From NCBI GenBank assembly GCA_934162425.1, contig CAKPIS010000001.1, positions 164,155 through 228,154 on the forward strand: 64,000 nucleotides of DNA. Direction: 5' to 3'. The notes beneath the pieces are model-generated. The model was given only the letters and a program-made list of their open reading frames with translations. It did not search any database and had not been told where the DNA came from. The translations under genes were made by a program, and so were the position numbers. This stretch comes from an uncultured Bacilli bacterium. Lineage in GTDB: Bacteria; Bacillota_I; Bacilli_A; RF39; UBA660. This document shows positions 43,942 through 53,296 of this stretch, piece by piece; positions within the stretch are counted from its first letter, which is position 1; each line of letters opens with the position of its first letter.

Positions 43942-46383
43942 CTAGACACTTTGTATTTCTATTGTTGCATTAGGTTTTATTGCCTCCAGTAGTGTTTTAC
44001 ATTCACTATCTTTAACATAGAATGTTATATCTCCAACCTGATTAATCATATTTTTAAATATATCTTTTTCATAAATACTACTATTTACACCACTTATATC
44101 TAAAGTCTTTAATGATGGGCAATTTTTAATCATATTACTAATATCAGTTGCACTTGCTAAATTAATATTATTAAAACTTAAATTTTCAAGTGAATTACAA
44201 AATTCAAACATTGAAGATAACAGTGTTACATTACTTGTATCAAAATTACTAACGTCTATATTCACTAATTTAGAACAATAAAAGAACATACAATTCATAT
44301 TAGTTACTTCACTAGTATCAAAGTTTGACACATCTAGGTTAGTTAAACTTGAACAATACTGAAACATTTTGTTCATATCTTTTACTTTACCTGTTTTAAA
44401 TTTCGATAAATCTAAATTTGTTACTGATGAACAACCATTAAACATATTACTCATGTCTGTTACATTACTTGTATCAAAATTACTTAAATCAAGTGTACCA
44501 GCTAATGATGAACACCCATAAAACATATTTGCAACATTAGTGGCAGAAGGTGCATTAAACCCTTCAATATTTAATTCTGTTAAGTTTGACTTACCATAAA
44601 ACATTCTATAAAGATTTGTAACACTTGGTATATTCCAATTATTTATACTTATACTTTTTATGTTTGCAAGCCTACCATTACCAAACATATCGGATACATC
44701 ACTTAATTTAGGAGCATTAAAATTATTCATTTCGATAGAAGCCATTTTACACCATTGAAATATTTCATACACTTTTGTTAATTTAGGAGCTTCCCAATTA
44801 TTTAATTTTAAGGTTGTTATCTTGCCATCATTCATAAACATCTGTTCTACTGATGTAACATTTTGCATATTAAAATGGCTTAAATCAATTTTTCCAGCAA
44901 GCCCTAAACATTCTCTAAACATATTTGACATATTAGTTACTTCACTAGTATCAAAGTTTGACACATCAATAACTGTTAATTTTGAACACCCATAAAACAT
45001 ATAACTCATATTTGTTACATTACTTGTACTAAATTTACTCTTATTTATATCCGTTAATAAGCTACAATTATAAAACATATAGCTCATATTTGCTACATTA
45101 CTTGTATCAAAATTACTTAAATCAAGTGTACCAGCTAATGATGAACACCCATAAAACATATTTGCTACATTAGTGGCAGAAGGTGCATTAAACCCTTCAA
45201 TATTTAATTCTGTTAATTTTGAACACCCATAAAACATTCTATAAAGATTTGTAACACTTGGTATATTCCAATTATTTATACTTATACTTTTTATGTTTGC
45301 AAGCCTACCATTACCAAACATATCGGATACATCACTTAATTTAGGAGCATTAAAATTATTCATTTCGATAGAAGCCATTTTACACCATTGAAATATTTCA
45401 TACACTTTTGTTAATTTAGGAGCTTCCCAATTATTTAATTTTAAGGTTGTTATCTTGCCATCATTCATAAACATCTGTTCTACTGATGTAACATTTTGCA
45501 TATTAAAATGGCTTAAATCAATTTCTCCAGCAAGTTTCGAGCAATTTCTAAACATATTTGACATTGTAGTCACATCAGAGGTATCAAGTAAGCTTAAAGA
45601 TTCTAATGTTATCACGTTTGAAAAATCAATGAATAAATGGTAAGCTTCTGATAACTTTATCTCTCCATACCCTGCTATATATAGTTCATATAAATCATTA
45701 GAATCATTATCTAATGTGTATGCCATAACAGATCCATCTTTATTTAATGATGCATCCCATGCTTCTATAGCAGAACTTGGTACTTCAATTGTAGGCATAA
45801 ATTTAATACTTTCTACTTTACTTCTATCAAATGATGAATTATTTACAAATGAACTAGAACTTCCTTTAGCAAGCACAGACTCTGCTTTTATAAAGTTAAA
45901 TTTAATTACTGAATCGAGATTTTTATTTAAACCATTATAGCTATTCCATTTATATGTTATTTCTATACTTTTTTCTTCTCCTTTATTTATCATAAATGGT
46001 AATTTTTCATTTAACTCATATGTTATACCATCATTATTATAATTTATATTATTAAGAGAACTTAAATTCATTGGTACATTACCTGTATTTGTTATTGTAA
46101 CTTGGTATGTTATAGTTGAGTTAGTTTCATTTAAAGTTATACCTGTTTTTATTCTATCTTTAGAGTAACTACTATTATAGTTTTCAATACCATTAAAAGT
46201 ACTTCCTACTAACTTTACATCTGTTATTCTTATACTTTCTTCTACTCTAAATACAGCTTCACTAGTTATATTTAATTCTTGGTTAAGTGAGCTATATCCT
46301 ACACTTAAAAATACTACAAATAAAAAAATTAAAGGTAATAAAATATTTGCTTTAGAACTTTTATATCTTTTTCTAAGCTTCAT
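43942..46383 (-). CDS. BspA-like leucine-rich surface protein (DUF285 repeats)
   Basis: 813 residues. A transmembrane or signal segment (ILLPLIFLFVVFLSVGYSSL) is followed by a beta-rich region (about 45-170), then about 20 DUF285/BspA repeats such as NMFRNCSKLAGEIDLSHFN and CSSLAGTLDLSNFDTSNVTD. The family is common in gut adhesins. A 440-base segment occurs twice, offset by exactly 633 bases (211 codons). No LPxTG or C-terminal anchor is present, so anchoring is by the N-terminal segment. GAGGTG before the ATG; own promoter. Confidence 0.92.
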   Translation of the reverse strand: MKLRKRYKSSKANILLPLIFLFVVFLSVGYSSLNQELNITSEAVFRVEESIRITDVKLVGSTFNGIENYNSSYSKDRIKTGITLNETNSTITYQVTITNTGNVPMNLSSLNNINYNNDGITYELNEKLPFMINKGEEKSIEITYKWNSYNGLNKNLDSVIKFNFIKAESVLAKGSSSSFVNNSSFDRSKVESIKFMPTIEVPSSAIEAWDASLNKDGSVMAYTLDNDSNDLYELYIAGYGEIKLSEAYHLFIDFSNVITLESLSLLDTSDVTTMSNMFRNCSKLAGEIDLSHFNMQNVTSVEQMFMNDGKITTLKLNNWEAPKLTKVYEIFQWCKMASIEMNNFNAPKLSDVSDMFGNGRLANIKSISINNWNIPSVTNLYRMFYGCSKLTELNIEGFNAPSATNVANMFYGCSSLAGTLDLSNFDTSNVANMSYMFYNCSLLTDINKSKFSTSNVTNMSYMFYGCSKLTVIDVSNFDTSEVTNMSNMFRECLGLAGKIDLSHFNMQNVTSVEQMFMNDGKITTLKLNNWEAPKLTKVYEIFQWCKMASIEMNNFNAPKLSDVSDMFGNGRLANIKSISINNWNIPSVTNLYRMFYGKSNLTELNIEGFNAPSATNVANMFYGCSSLAGTLDLSNFDTSNVTDMSNMFNGCSSVTNLDLSKFKTGKVKDMNKMFQYCSSLTNLDVSNFDTSEVTNMNCMFFYCSKLVNIDVSNFDTSNVTLLSSMFEFCNSLENLSFNNINLASATDISNMIKNCPSLKTLDISGVNSSIYEKDIFKNMINQVGDITFYVKDSECKTLLEAIKPNATIEIQSV
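44461..44900 (-). repeat. Long internal duplication in the BspA-like gene, copy 1 (other copy 45094-45533)
   Basis: About 440 bases are repeated 633 bases away with only a few differences (for example TTTTTCC versus TTTCTCC near the right end, and the Cys-Ser/Lys-Ser codons near 44583/45216). The repeat is in frame and adds seven or so DUF285 units. Confidence 0.85.
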
Positions 46384-46446
46384 TTTATCACCTCTATTCT
46401 TTTATATTATATCCATATTTTAAAATTATATATACTATACGTATTA

Positions 46447-46475
46447 ATTATAATATATGTATAACTTTAAGTCAA
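46447..46475 (-). promoter_or_regulatory. Promoter of the BspA-like gene
   Basis: TTGACT (46470-46475), 17-base spacer, TATAAT (46447-46452). Confidence 0.75.
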
Positions 46476-46479
46476 TGTT

Positions 46480-46508
46480 TTGACTTGTTAAAAAGATAGT
46501 ATTATGAT
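46480..46508 (+). promoter_or_regulatory. Promoter of the DUF192 gene
   Basis: TTGACT (46480-46485), 17-base spacer, TATGAT (46503-46508), back to back with the BspA-like gene promoter. Confidence 0.65.
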
Positions 46509-46528
46509 ACCATTTACTTGGTGATATT

Positions 46529-46801
46529 ATGCTTGAATTTAAAAATATACAAATAAATGAAGCCAAAAGTTTTAAAGAAAGACTTATTGGTTTAATGTTT
46601 AAAAAGAACATAACTTATGGATTATTATTTAAAAATTGTAGAAGTATTCATACGTTTTTCATGAAAGATAAAATAGATGTTATTGCAACAGATAAAGATG
46701 ATAATATAATAAAAACATATAAATCTGTTAGCAAAAATAAAATTATAATTGCTCCAAAAAGCACAAAGAACATCTATGAATTACCAAAAGGCACCATTTA
46801 G
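46529..46801 (+). CDS. DUF192-family protein
   Basis: 90-residue small beta protein of the DUF192 family: KERLIGLMFKKNI (the 'rGLM' motif), SIHTFFMKDKIDVIATDKD and VSKNKIIIAPKSTKNIYELP. Many relatives carry a signal peptide; this one does not, so it is probably cytoplasmic. Function is unknown. GGTGAT precedes the ATG. It ends within a bidirectional terminator shared with the sortase gene. Confidence 0.88.
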   Translation: MLEFKNIQINEAKSFKERLIGLMFKKNITYGLLFKNCRSIHTFFMKDKIDVIATDKDDNIIKTYKSVSKNKIIIAPKSTKNIYELPKGTI

Positions 46802-46810
46802 TGCCCTTTT
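46786..46810. terminator. Bidirectional terminator between DUF192 and sortase genes
   Basis: AAAAGGCAC (46786-46794) pairs with GTGCCCTTTT (46801-46810, one bulged C), with T-runs on both sides. Confidence 0.75.
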
Positions 46811-47420
46811 ATTTTGCTTTAGCTTTTACATAATATCTTTCTTTACCACCTTTTGTACAAGTAACTAAAGTTATTATTTTCTCATCATTACTTACTGGTG
46901 CTTTTAAATACGTAGCATCATCAATTGTTGTTACACTATATTCATAAACATAGTAATTAATACTTCTACCAGTTAAATCAGTTATCGTTATAACATCATT
47001 ATTTACTAACCCTTTAATTTTTATAAAGTATTTTCCTCTCATAAAATTATGAGCTCCTAAAACAACATTACCTTTGCTATTTAGTTCTGGTCCATACATT
47101 TTAACTACTGCTGTATCATAAGCTAACTTTGTATTTTCTTTTAATATAGGTTCATAAAGATTTATCTTTTTAATTCTTATTTTTCCTAAAACAGTATAAT
47201 TTGTTTTATTATAAGAAATATTTTTTTCAGTATTACTTACCTCATCTTCTTTATTTTCTTTTATTTCTTTATCAATTACATCTATAATACCCTTAGACAT
47301 TTCTTTTCTTTTTCTTTCTCTAAAATTAGTATATATCCACATAAATACAAATACATATAGTAAAATAACTATTATTAATATTAATATATCCATTATTATT
47401 TCTTTTACGTTCTTTTTCAT
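46809..47420 (-). CDS. Sortase-family transpeptidase
   Basis: 203 residues: an N-terminal transmembrane anchor (DILILIIVILLYVFVFMWIY) and an extracytoplasmic sortase beta-barrel with catalytic His124 (VLGAHNF), Cys188 (ITLVTCTKGG) and Arg195. Sortases link surface proteins to the wall or to each other. The class cannot be set by eye. It follows a 53-residue membrane protein and a membrane-anchored WG-like protein in what looks like one operon. I found no clear LPxTG substrate in the window. Confidence 0.9.
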   Translation of the reverse strand: MKKNVKEIIMDILILIIVILLYVFVFMWIYTNFRERKRKEMSKGIIDVIDKEIKENKEDEVSNTEKNISYNKTNYTVLGKIRIKKINLYEPILKENTKLAYDTAVVKMYGPELNSKGNVVLGAHNFMRGKYFIKIKGLVNNDVITITDLTGRSINYYVYEYSVTTIDDATYLKAPVSNDEKIITLVTCTKGGKERYYVKAKAK

Positions 47421-47423
47421 AAT

Positions 47424-47585
47424 CTACACCTTAATATATGGCTTTAATAAGTCATATCCAAAAAAGTAAGTTAATAGTCCAAGTACAACTAAAATAATTA
47501 ATAAAATTATTATTACTATCATAAATTTATCTTTCTTTTTTTCTATTTTATCATCAGATACATCAATAAATTCCATATCATCCAT
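47424..47585 (-). CDS. Small single-pass membrane protein
   Basis: 53 residues, below the ORF cut-off: an acidic N-terminus (MDDMEFIDVSDDKIEKKKDK), then one transmembrane helix (IVIIILLIILVVLGLLTYFF) and a short tail ending YIKV. It starts 3 bases after the WG-like gene's stop and ends 3 bases before the sortase start, so it is embedded in the operon. It may be an accessory to the sortase; that is an inference. Confidence 0.65.
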   Translation of the reverse strand: MDDMEFIDVSDDKIEKKKDKFMIVIIILLIILVVLGLLTYFFGYDLLKPYIKV

Positions 47586-47588
47586 ATA

Positions 47589-49439
47589 TTATGCACCATC
47601 ACTTTCTTTATAACTTCTATCAGTATATATTAATTTACCCTTATAATTATAATACTCATTTTTAATTATAATATAGTTTTCATATGCCTCATACTTAGTA
47701 TTAAATGAAGTAATATTTATTTGTCTTTTATTTTCAGGTATTATTATTTGATCATTAGTATTAGATGATACTTTAAGTATTGGATATGTTTCATCAAATA
47801 TAACATCATTATAATACTTATCATTGTATTTATTTCCCTTTTTATTATAAAGTGCATATCTATTATCTTTTTTTACTGCATAAAAAACATTATTAATATT
47901 ACCAGAAGATTTCTTTTTTGCATCATCCCCTGCCATTTTAATATCTTTATTTTCAAATGGAATTATAATTTTACCATCTTTATTTATAACACCTAAGCCT
48001 TCTTCTGTCCCACAAATAGCTTCGCCGTACTTATCAAAATCATTTGCTATAGTATAGTGTTTATCACTAATTAAATTACCATTAGTATCAATATATCCAT
48101 ATGTATTATCAGCATATTTTACTATAGCTACTTTGTTTAAAAATGGTTTATATATTTCAAAATCAGCATATAAACTATTATATACTTCTCCATCTTTAAT
48201 CATGTATATAACGTTTTTACCCTTCTTATAATCATAGTCTTTATACATAAATACACTATCACCATAATAAAAGCTATCATCTGTTATATCTTTTTTAATA
48301 ATACCTTTTGTCTTTGCACTTATTAAATCATATGATGCATCTTTAAGCCCTAAAATAACTCCAGTATCAATAGATAATACAGATATACTTTTATAATCAC
48401 TTGTTTCAAGTACAACACTATCATTATAAACATAAATATATGTTTTACCACTATTAGTAGTTTCTTCAAACACATTATTATCTAAAGCTTTAATTTTATT
48501 TAAAGTTGGCTTTGTAATTTCTTTACCACTTTTTAAATTTATAATTTGAAATGATGAATTAATTGATAAAGCTGCATACTTATCAGCTGATGTACTAGTT
48601 AATTTAGATGGATATATATTTATACTTTTATCAACATTATCAGTTAATTTATATTTATATATTTCTTTACCATTTTTATTTATTAAACCAACAGTATTTT
48701 CTTTAACATAAGTATAAACATCATCATAATAATCTATAGTATCATAATCAAAATCTGCTATTACTTTTAAATCAGCATTTAAAATACCATATTTAAGTCC
48801 ATCTTTAGCTAATTTAGAAGCTACTATGTTACTACCAGTTCTATTTAGTGAAAAATATTTTCCTTGTTTAACAACTTCTTTACTTCCTTTATCTATTATA
48901 AGAGGTAAATTAGATGAGTTTTTAACTATCGCATAATTACTATTAAATTCTTCAGCATAATCATATTTTGGATTTGATAATACTTCTCCAGTATAATCTA
49001 TATAACCATATTTATTATTTTGAGTTATTCTAATTGGTTTTGCATCCGATGCATATACTCTTAAGTTATTTAATATTTGACCAGTTTTAGTTAAGAAAAA
49101 TTCAAAACAAAATAGCATAACAATAATAGTATATAACATAACTTTTTTAACTATTTTTTTAGTCTTTAAACTCTTTATATTAAAGTCTTTAATAGACGGA
49201 ACATATTCATCTAATTTAGACTCTTTAACATCTATTTCTAATTTTTTTTCATCAGATACGTTTTCTAATAATTCGTCTAACTTTTTTTCTTCTTCTATTT
49301 TATTTTTCTTAATGCTATCATCAAAAAAATCTAGCATTTCATCAATTTTATTTGATACTTCTTCATCTAAGGAGAGTGTTTCTATGTTATCATCAGAGTC
49401 AAAATCTAAAGTTTCTAAATCTTTATCTTCATCTTTCAT
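47589..49439 (-). CDS. Membrane-anchored WG-repeat-like protein
   Basis: 616 residues. An acidic cytoplasmic domain (residues about 1-95) with KIDEMLDFFDDSIKKN-type helices is followed by one transmembrane helix (KKVMLYTIIVMLFCFEFFL). A long extracytoplasmic domain of degenerate WG-like units follows (NKYGYIDYTGEVLSNPKYDY, TYGYIDTNGNLISDKHY, GLGVINKDGKIIIPFEN, RYALYNKKGNKYNDKYYNDV). The single-pass type II layout differs from the cytoplasmic WG proteins at 18-24 kb. GGGAGG before the ATG; own promoter. First gene of the sortase operon. Confidence 0.85.
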   Translation of the reverse strand: MKDEDKDLETLDFDSDDNIETLSLDEEVSNKIDEMLDFFDDSIKKNKIEEEKKLDELLENVSDEKKLEIDVKESKLDEYVPSIKDFNIKSLKTKKIVKKVMLYTIIVMLFCFEFFLTKTGQILNNLRVYASDAKPIRITQNNKYGYIDYTGEVLSNPKYDYAEEFNSNYAIVKNSSNLPLIIDKGSKEVVKQGKYFSLNRTGSNIVASKLAKDGLKYGILNADLKVIADFDYDTIDYYDDVYTYVKENTVGLINKNGKEIYKYKLTDNVDKSINIYPSKLTSTSADKYAALSINSSFQIINLKSGKEITKPTLNKIKALDNNVFEETTNSGKTYIYVYNDSVVLETSDYKSISVLSIDTGVILGLKDASYDLISAKTKGIIKKDITDDSFYYGDSVFMYKDYDYKKGKNVIYMIKDGEVYNSLYADFEIYKPFLNKVAIVKYADNTYGYIDTNGNLISDKHYTIANDFDKYGEAICGTEEGLGVINKDGKIIIPFENKDIKMAGDDAKKKSSGNINNVFYAVKKDNRYALYNKKGNKYNDKYYNDVIFDETYPILKVSSNTNDQIIIPENKRQINITSFNTKYEAYENYIIIKNEYYNYKGKLIYTDRSYKESDGA

Positions 49440-49459
49440 ATTAAGACCTCCCTACTGTA

Positions 49460-49488
49460 ATTTTATAATAAATGTAAACAAAGTGCAA
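49460..49488 (-). promoter_or_regulatory. Promoter of the WG-like/sortase operon
   Basis: TTGCAC (49483-49488), 17-base spacer, TAAAAT (49460-49465). Confidence 0.65.
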
Positions 49489-49518
49489 GAGCAATACACC
49501 TTTGGTGTAAATGCATAC

Positions 49519-50811
49519 TTATTCTTTTATTTTTCCTATTAATACTTTATCTTTATAATCTGTAATTTTTACGTTTACACTTTTTCCAATTAAAGCTTCA
49601 CAGCCCTTAAATGATACTAATAAATAGTTATCAGTATGTCCTTTTAAAGTGCCATCTAAATAGTTTTCTGGAATAACTTTCACTTCCTTTTTTATATGTT
49701 TTTTATAATATTCTTCTTCTAGATTATCAAACACATTAATTAGCATCTTACATCTATTATGTTTTTCAGCCTTAGTAAGCATTCCAGTCATTTTACTTGC
49801 TACAGTACCACTTCTAGGTGAAAATGGAAATACATGTCCTCCTGCAAAATTAACTTTTTTAACAAAGTCTATTGTTTCATTAAAATCATCTATGCTTTCT
49901 TTTGGAAATCCAACTATAACATCTGTTGTAATAGCAATATCTGGTCTAATACTTCTTATTTCATTAATCTTATTTATATAATAATCTTTATCGTATTTTC
50001 TATTCATTAATTTAAGTATATGATTACTTCCAGCTTGAAGTGGAATATGAATATGATTAGCTATTTTATCACATTTTTTTAAAGTATCTAAAAACTTATC
50101 ATTTAACTCTGTTATTTCTACAGATGATATTCTAATTCTTTCAAGACCATTTATATTTTGTAATTCATTTAATAAATCACTAAAATCATAATCTTTAAGA
50201 TCAGAACCATAATGTCCAGTATGTATTCCCGTTAATACTACTTCTTTATAGCCATTATTTACAAGTCTTGTAACTTCTTCTATTACTTTTTCCTTTTTCT
50301 TACTTCTTACTTTTCCCCTAACGTACGGAATTATACAATATGAGCAAAAATTTTCACATCCATCTTCTATTTTAACTAAAGCTCTAGTTCTAGTATTAAA
50401 ATAACTAATTTCCATATCATCAAAAGTAGCATCATCTATTTGTTCTATTTTTAATATTTTATTACGATTCTTAATATAATCTTCTATTAAATCTACTATT
50501 TTACTCTTATCTTTATTTCCAATTACTACATCTACATAATCATAAATAGCATTATCATTATTTCTAATTTGTGTAAAGCAACCCATCGCTGCAACTATGC
50601 ACCATTTATTTTTAGCTTTAGCTTGTCTTATCATTTTTCTTGATTTTTGATCACTTGTATTAGTTACAGTGCATGTATTTATAAGATATATATCTGCTGT
50701 ATCATCATCAAATGAAGTAAGCTCATATCCCCTTTTTAAAAATTCTTTTATAACATATTCACTTTCATATGTATTAACCTTACAACCTAATGTATAAACT
50801 GCAATTTTCAT
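49519..50811 (-). CDS. mtaB: tRNA t6A37 methylthiotransferase MtaB
   Basis: Radical SAM enzyme that converts t6A37 to ms2t6A37 in tRNA. 430 residues: an N-terminal UPF0004 domain (VYTLGCKVNTYESE, LINTCTVTN, AAMGCFTQ, giving three cluster cysteines), the radical SAM motif CENFCSYCIIPYVRG, and a C-terminal TRAM domain (about 370-430). The TGCKVNTYES motif marks the MtaB/YqeV subgroup. AGGAGG before the ATG. Follows rsmE in the same order as Bacillus yqeU-yqeV, with one extra gene inserted. Confidence 0.95.
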   Translation of the reverse strand: MKIAVYTLGCKVNTYESEYVIKEFLKRGYELTSFDDDTADIYLINTCTVTNTSDQKSRKMIRQAKAKNKWCIVAAMGCFTQIRNNDNAIYDYVDVVIGNKDKSKIVDLIEDYIKNRNKILKIEQIDDATFDDMEISYFNTRTRALVKIEDGCENFCSYCIIPYVRGKVRSKKKEKVIEEVTRLVNNGYKEVVLTGIHTGHYGSDLKDYDFSDLLNELQNINGLERIRISSVEITELNDKFLDTLKKCDKIANHIHIPLQAGSNHILKLMNRKYDKDYYINKINEIRSIRPDIAITTDVIVGFPKESIDDFNETIDFVKKVNFAGGHVFPFSPRSGTVASKMTGMLTKAEKHNRCKMLINVFDNLEEEYYKKHIKKEVKVIPENYLDGTLKGHTDNYLLVSFKGCEALIGKSVNVKITDYKDKVLIGKIKE

Positions 50812-50828
50812 AAGTCTGCCTCCTAAAA

Positions 50829-50845
50829 AAAGGCTTAACGCCTTT
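50829..50845 (-). terminator. Terminator between the 50844 gene and mtaB
   Basis: Minus-strand AAAGGC/GCCTTT hairpin followed by a run of seven T, directly before the mtaB ribosome binding site. Confidence 0.6.
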
Positions 50846-51452
50846 ACTTGTTACTATCAGAAAAATCTTTTTTAATACCGTATACTGGTGATATAACTTG
50901 TGATACTTTAAATGCCTTAACTTCTTTTTCTTCTGTTTTCATAGTATCACTAACTACTTTATCAACTTCAGCTGGTTCTAAATTATACTTTTCAAGATAA
51001 TTTACACCAGTATGTTCATCATCATCAATTAATTCTAATTCCTTAGCTTTTTCCATTAATTCATCAATAGATATAATAGCAGTTCTTTCTTGATCTTCTT
51101 CAAAATTAGTTAAAGTAATTGGATTATCTTCTTTTAGTGCCTCACTAACTCTTTGAGCTATATCTTCAACTTCTGTTTTTTCATTAGTATATAAAACTTC
51201 CGTCTTATCTTCATACTCTTTTTGTACTGCTTCTATTTTTTCTTCTTTTTTACTTTCTTTTATATCTTCTTTTTTATATTTTTCTAAAGCTTTTTTATCC
51301 TTTATATGCTGAATTATATAAGATATTAATAAAAGCACACATAAAACTACTATTAAAAATACTATTGCTGAAAAAATTATCTGACCTTCAGAGTTTAAAT
51401 TACCATAAAAATTATTAAAAGAATAGGAAACTGATGCCAATAATTTTTTCAC
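50844..51452 (-). CDS. Membrane protein with long acidic cytoplasmic tail
   Basis: About 202 residues: an N-terminal hydrophobic helix (IIFSAIVFLIVVLCVLLLISYI) at residues about 27-48, then a charged, probably helical and disordered tail rich in Glu and Lys (for example EKYKKEDIKESKKEEKIEAV). I do not recognise the family. The GTG at 51452 has AGGTGA at ideal spacing, so I prefer it to the GTG at 51461 that overlaps the rsmE stop. Located between rsmE and mtaB. Confidence 0.65.
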   Translation of the reverse strand: MKKLLASVSYSFNNFYGNLNSEGQIIFSAIVFLIVVLCVLLLISYIIQHIKDKKALEKYKKEDIKESKKEEKIEAVQKEYEDKTEVLYTNEKTEVEDIAQRVSEALKEDNPITLTNFEEDQERTAIISIDELMEKAKELELIDDDEHTGVNYLEKYNLEPAEVDKVVSDTMKTEEKEVKAFKVSQVISPVYGIKKDFSDSNK

Positions 51453-51457
51453 AATAA

Positions 51458-52156
51458 TCACCTCATGTTTTCGTAATTTATCATTGAAAGTGCAACAACA
51501 GGAGCTGTTTCTGCTCTTAATACAGTATTTCCAAGTGAAGCACTAATAAATCCATTATTAATTAATATTTCTTCTTCCGTTTTATCAAATCCACCTTCTG
51601 GACCCGTAACAATTAATATTGTATCATAATTTGTCTTATTTTGTAGTATTTTTTTTATATTTTTTGTTTTTTCATTTAAAGTACACAGTATCTTTAAATC
51701 ATAATCTAATTTTGATATTTCTTTTATGTTAAAAATACCCAATATTGGTGGAATAGTTATTCTAAAACTTTGCTCTGAAGCTTCCTTGCAAATAGTCTCC
51801 CATCTAGTAATTTTTTTAAGAGATGATGGCTTATCTATTTTAACAACAGACCTTTTAGAATCAAATAAAATAAAGTTTTTAGCGCCAACTTCAGTTGCTT
51901 TTTGTAAAATATAATCTATCTTTTGTTCTTTTAATACAGGAAAGCAGATAGTTACATTAGGTAAATTATCTATCATTTTTTCTTCTTCTACTACCTTTAT
52001 AAGTTTTTTATTAGGAAATACTTTACACTTATATACAAAGCTGTTGTAAACTACTTCTATTATATCCTCATCTTTCATTCTCATAACGTTTTTTATATGA
52101 TGATAATCAGTTTGTCTTAAATTTAAGTCTTTATCTATCGCGAAATATCTCTGCAT
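51458..52156 (-). CDS. rsmE: 16S rRNA m3U1498 methyltransferase RsmE
   Basis: SPOUT methyltransferase that modifies U1498 of 16S rRNA. 232 residues with the N-terminal PUA-like domain (QTDYHHIKNVMRMKDEDII) and the C-terminal knot motifs LQKATEVGAKNFILFDSKRS, EASEQSFRITIP, IVTGPEGGFDKTEEEILI and SLGNTVLRAETAPVVALSMI. It ends at TGA at the expected place, which supports standard stop-codon use. Divergent from the AAA+ gene. Confidence 0.95.
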   Translation of the reverse strand: MQRYFAIDKDLNLRQTDYHHIKNVMRMKDEDIIEVVYNSFVYKCKVFPNKKLIKVVEEEKMIDNLPNVTICFPVLKEQKIDYILQKATEVGAKNFILFDSKRSVVKIDKPSSLKKITRWETICKEASEQSFRITIPPILGIFNIKEISKLDYDLKILCTLNEKTKNIKKILQNKTNYDTILIVTGPEGGFDKTEEEILINNGFISASLGNTVLRAETAPVVALSMINYENMR

Positions 52157-52214
52157 AATATACCTCTTTTTTTCTTTAGTATAACAATATTTTTTATTTA
52201 AGTAAATAAATGCA

Positions 52215-52243
52215 TTAAAAATTTATAATTTATCTGTTATAAT
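52215..52243 (+). promoter_or_regulatory. Promoter of the AAA+ gene
   Basis: TTAAAA (52215-52220), 17-base spacer, extended -10 TGTTATAAT (hexamer 52238-52243). A divergent TGTTATACT element for rsmE lies at about 52178-52183. Confidence 0.6.
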
Positions 52244-52267
52244 GATATAAGAAGGAAGGTATAAGAT

Positions 52268-53296
52268 ATGGATGATATGTTTGAATTAATAGATGATGAT
52301 ACAGAAGAAACTTTGTTTCTAGATGATAATGATAATAAAAAAAGTACCAATAATACTGTGAATGATAATACTAAAGTAAAAAGAAGAAGTGTTTTAGAAA
52401 AGTATGGTGAAAACCTAAGTACTAAAAATTATATAACTAATCCTGCTATTGCAAGAGAAAATGAAATAGAAAAAACAATATTAACTATTTTAACTCCAGA
52501 TAAATCAGCTATATTAGTTGGTAAAGCAGGTATTGGTAAAACAGCAATAGTTGAAGGTATTGCATATAAAATTCAAAATAATGATGTACCAGATGCAATT
52601 AAAGGATATGACATAATTAAAGTTAATACCTCTTCTCTACTTGGAAAATATGTAACTGAAGATGGAAGTGAAGAACTTAAAATAAACGTACTTTTAAATG
52701 AATTATCAAAAGCAGAAAATACTATTTTATTTATAGATGAAATTCATACTCTTGTTATTGAATCTAGAAAAAGTAATATTGACTTTTTAAATGCTATGAA
52801 ACCAGCACTATCTAGAGGAGATATAAAAGTAATTGGTGCAACTACATTAGATGAATATAATCAGTATTTAATAAGAGATAAAGCCTTTTTAAGACGTTTT
52901 GAAAAAATAGATGTTGCAGAGCCTGATGCCGAAACTACTGTTAAAATATTAATGGGTTCTTATCCTAAAATAGAAAAAACAACTGGTGTTAAATTATCTT
53001 ACTCCAACTTTGTTATAGAAAATATCATGAGATTTATAGTAGATATGACAAGTGAATATAAAAGAGTTTATGAACTAGGTTCTAGATATCCTGATAATGC
53101 ACTAGCTCTTTTATCTAAAGCATTTTCATATGCTAAATTTGATAATAGCAAGTATGTTACTTTTAAACATATATATAAAGCCATTATGAATTGTCAAAGT
53201 GTATACTCTGATGTTGTAAAAAAAGAAGCTGAAAATTTTAAAGTTAAATTCAAAGAATTTATTGAAAAAGAAAACGTTGATTTAAATGACTATTAA
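52268..53296 (+). CDS. Stand-alone AAA+ ATPase resembling the ClpA/ClpB D1 module
   Basis: 342 residues with a single AAA+ module: Walker A VGKAGIGKTA (residues about 84-93), the ClpA/B-type pore-loop segment LLGKYVTEDGSEELKIN, Walker B ILFIDEIHTL (153-162), sensor 1 IGATTLDEYNQYL and arginine fingers DKAFLRRFEKI. These match the first ATPase domain of Clp/Hsp100 unfoldases, but there is no N-domain, no second ATPase domain and no ClpP-binding loop. An acidic Asn/Asp-rich N-terminus of about 35 residues precedes it. Probably a remodelling ATPase with unknown partner. AAGGAAGG before the ATG. Confidence 0.85.
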   Translation: MDDMFELIDDDTEETLFLDDNDNKKSTNNTVNDNTKVKRRSVLEKYGENLSTKNYITNPAIARENEIEKTILTILTPDKSAILVGKAGIGKTAIVEGIAYKIQNNDVPDAIKGYDIIKVNTSSLLGKYVTEDGSEELKINVLLNELSKAENTILFIDEIHTLVIESRKSNIDFLNAMKPALSRGDIKVIGATTLDEYNQYLIRDKAFLRRFEKIDVAEPDAETTVKILMGSYPKIEKTTGVKLSYSNFVIENIMRFIVDMTSEYKRVYELGSRYPDNALALLSKAFSYAKFDNSKYVTFKHIYKAIMNCQSVYSDVVKKEAENFKVKFKEFIEKENVDLNDY

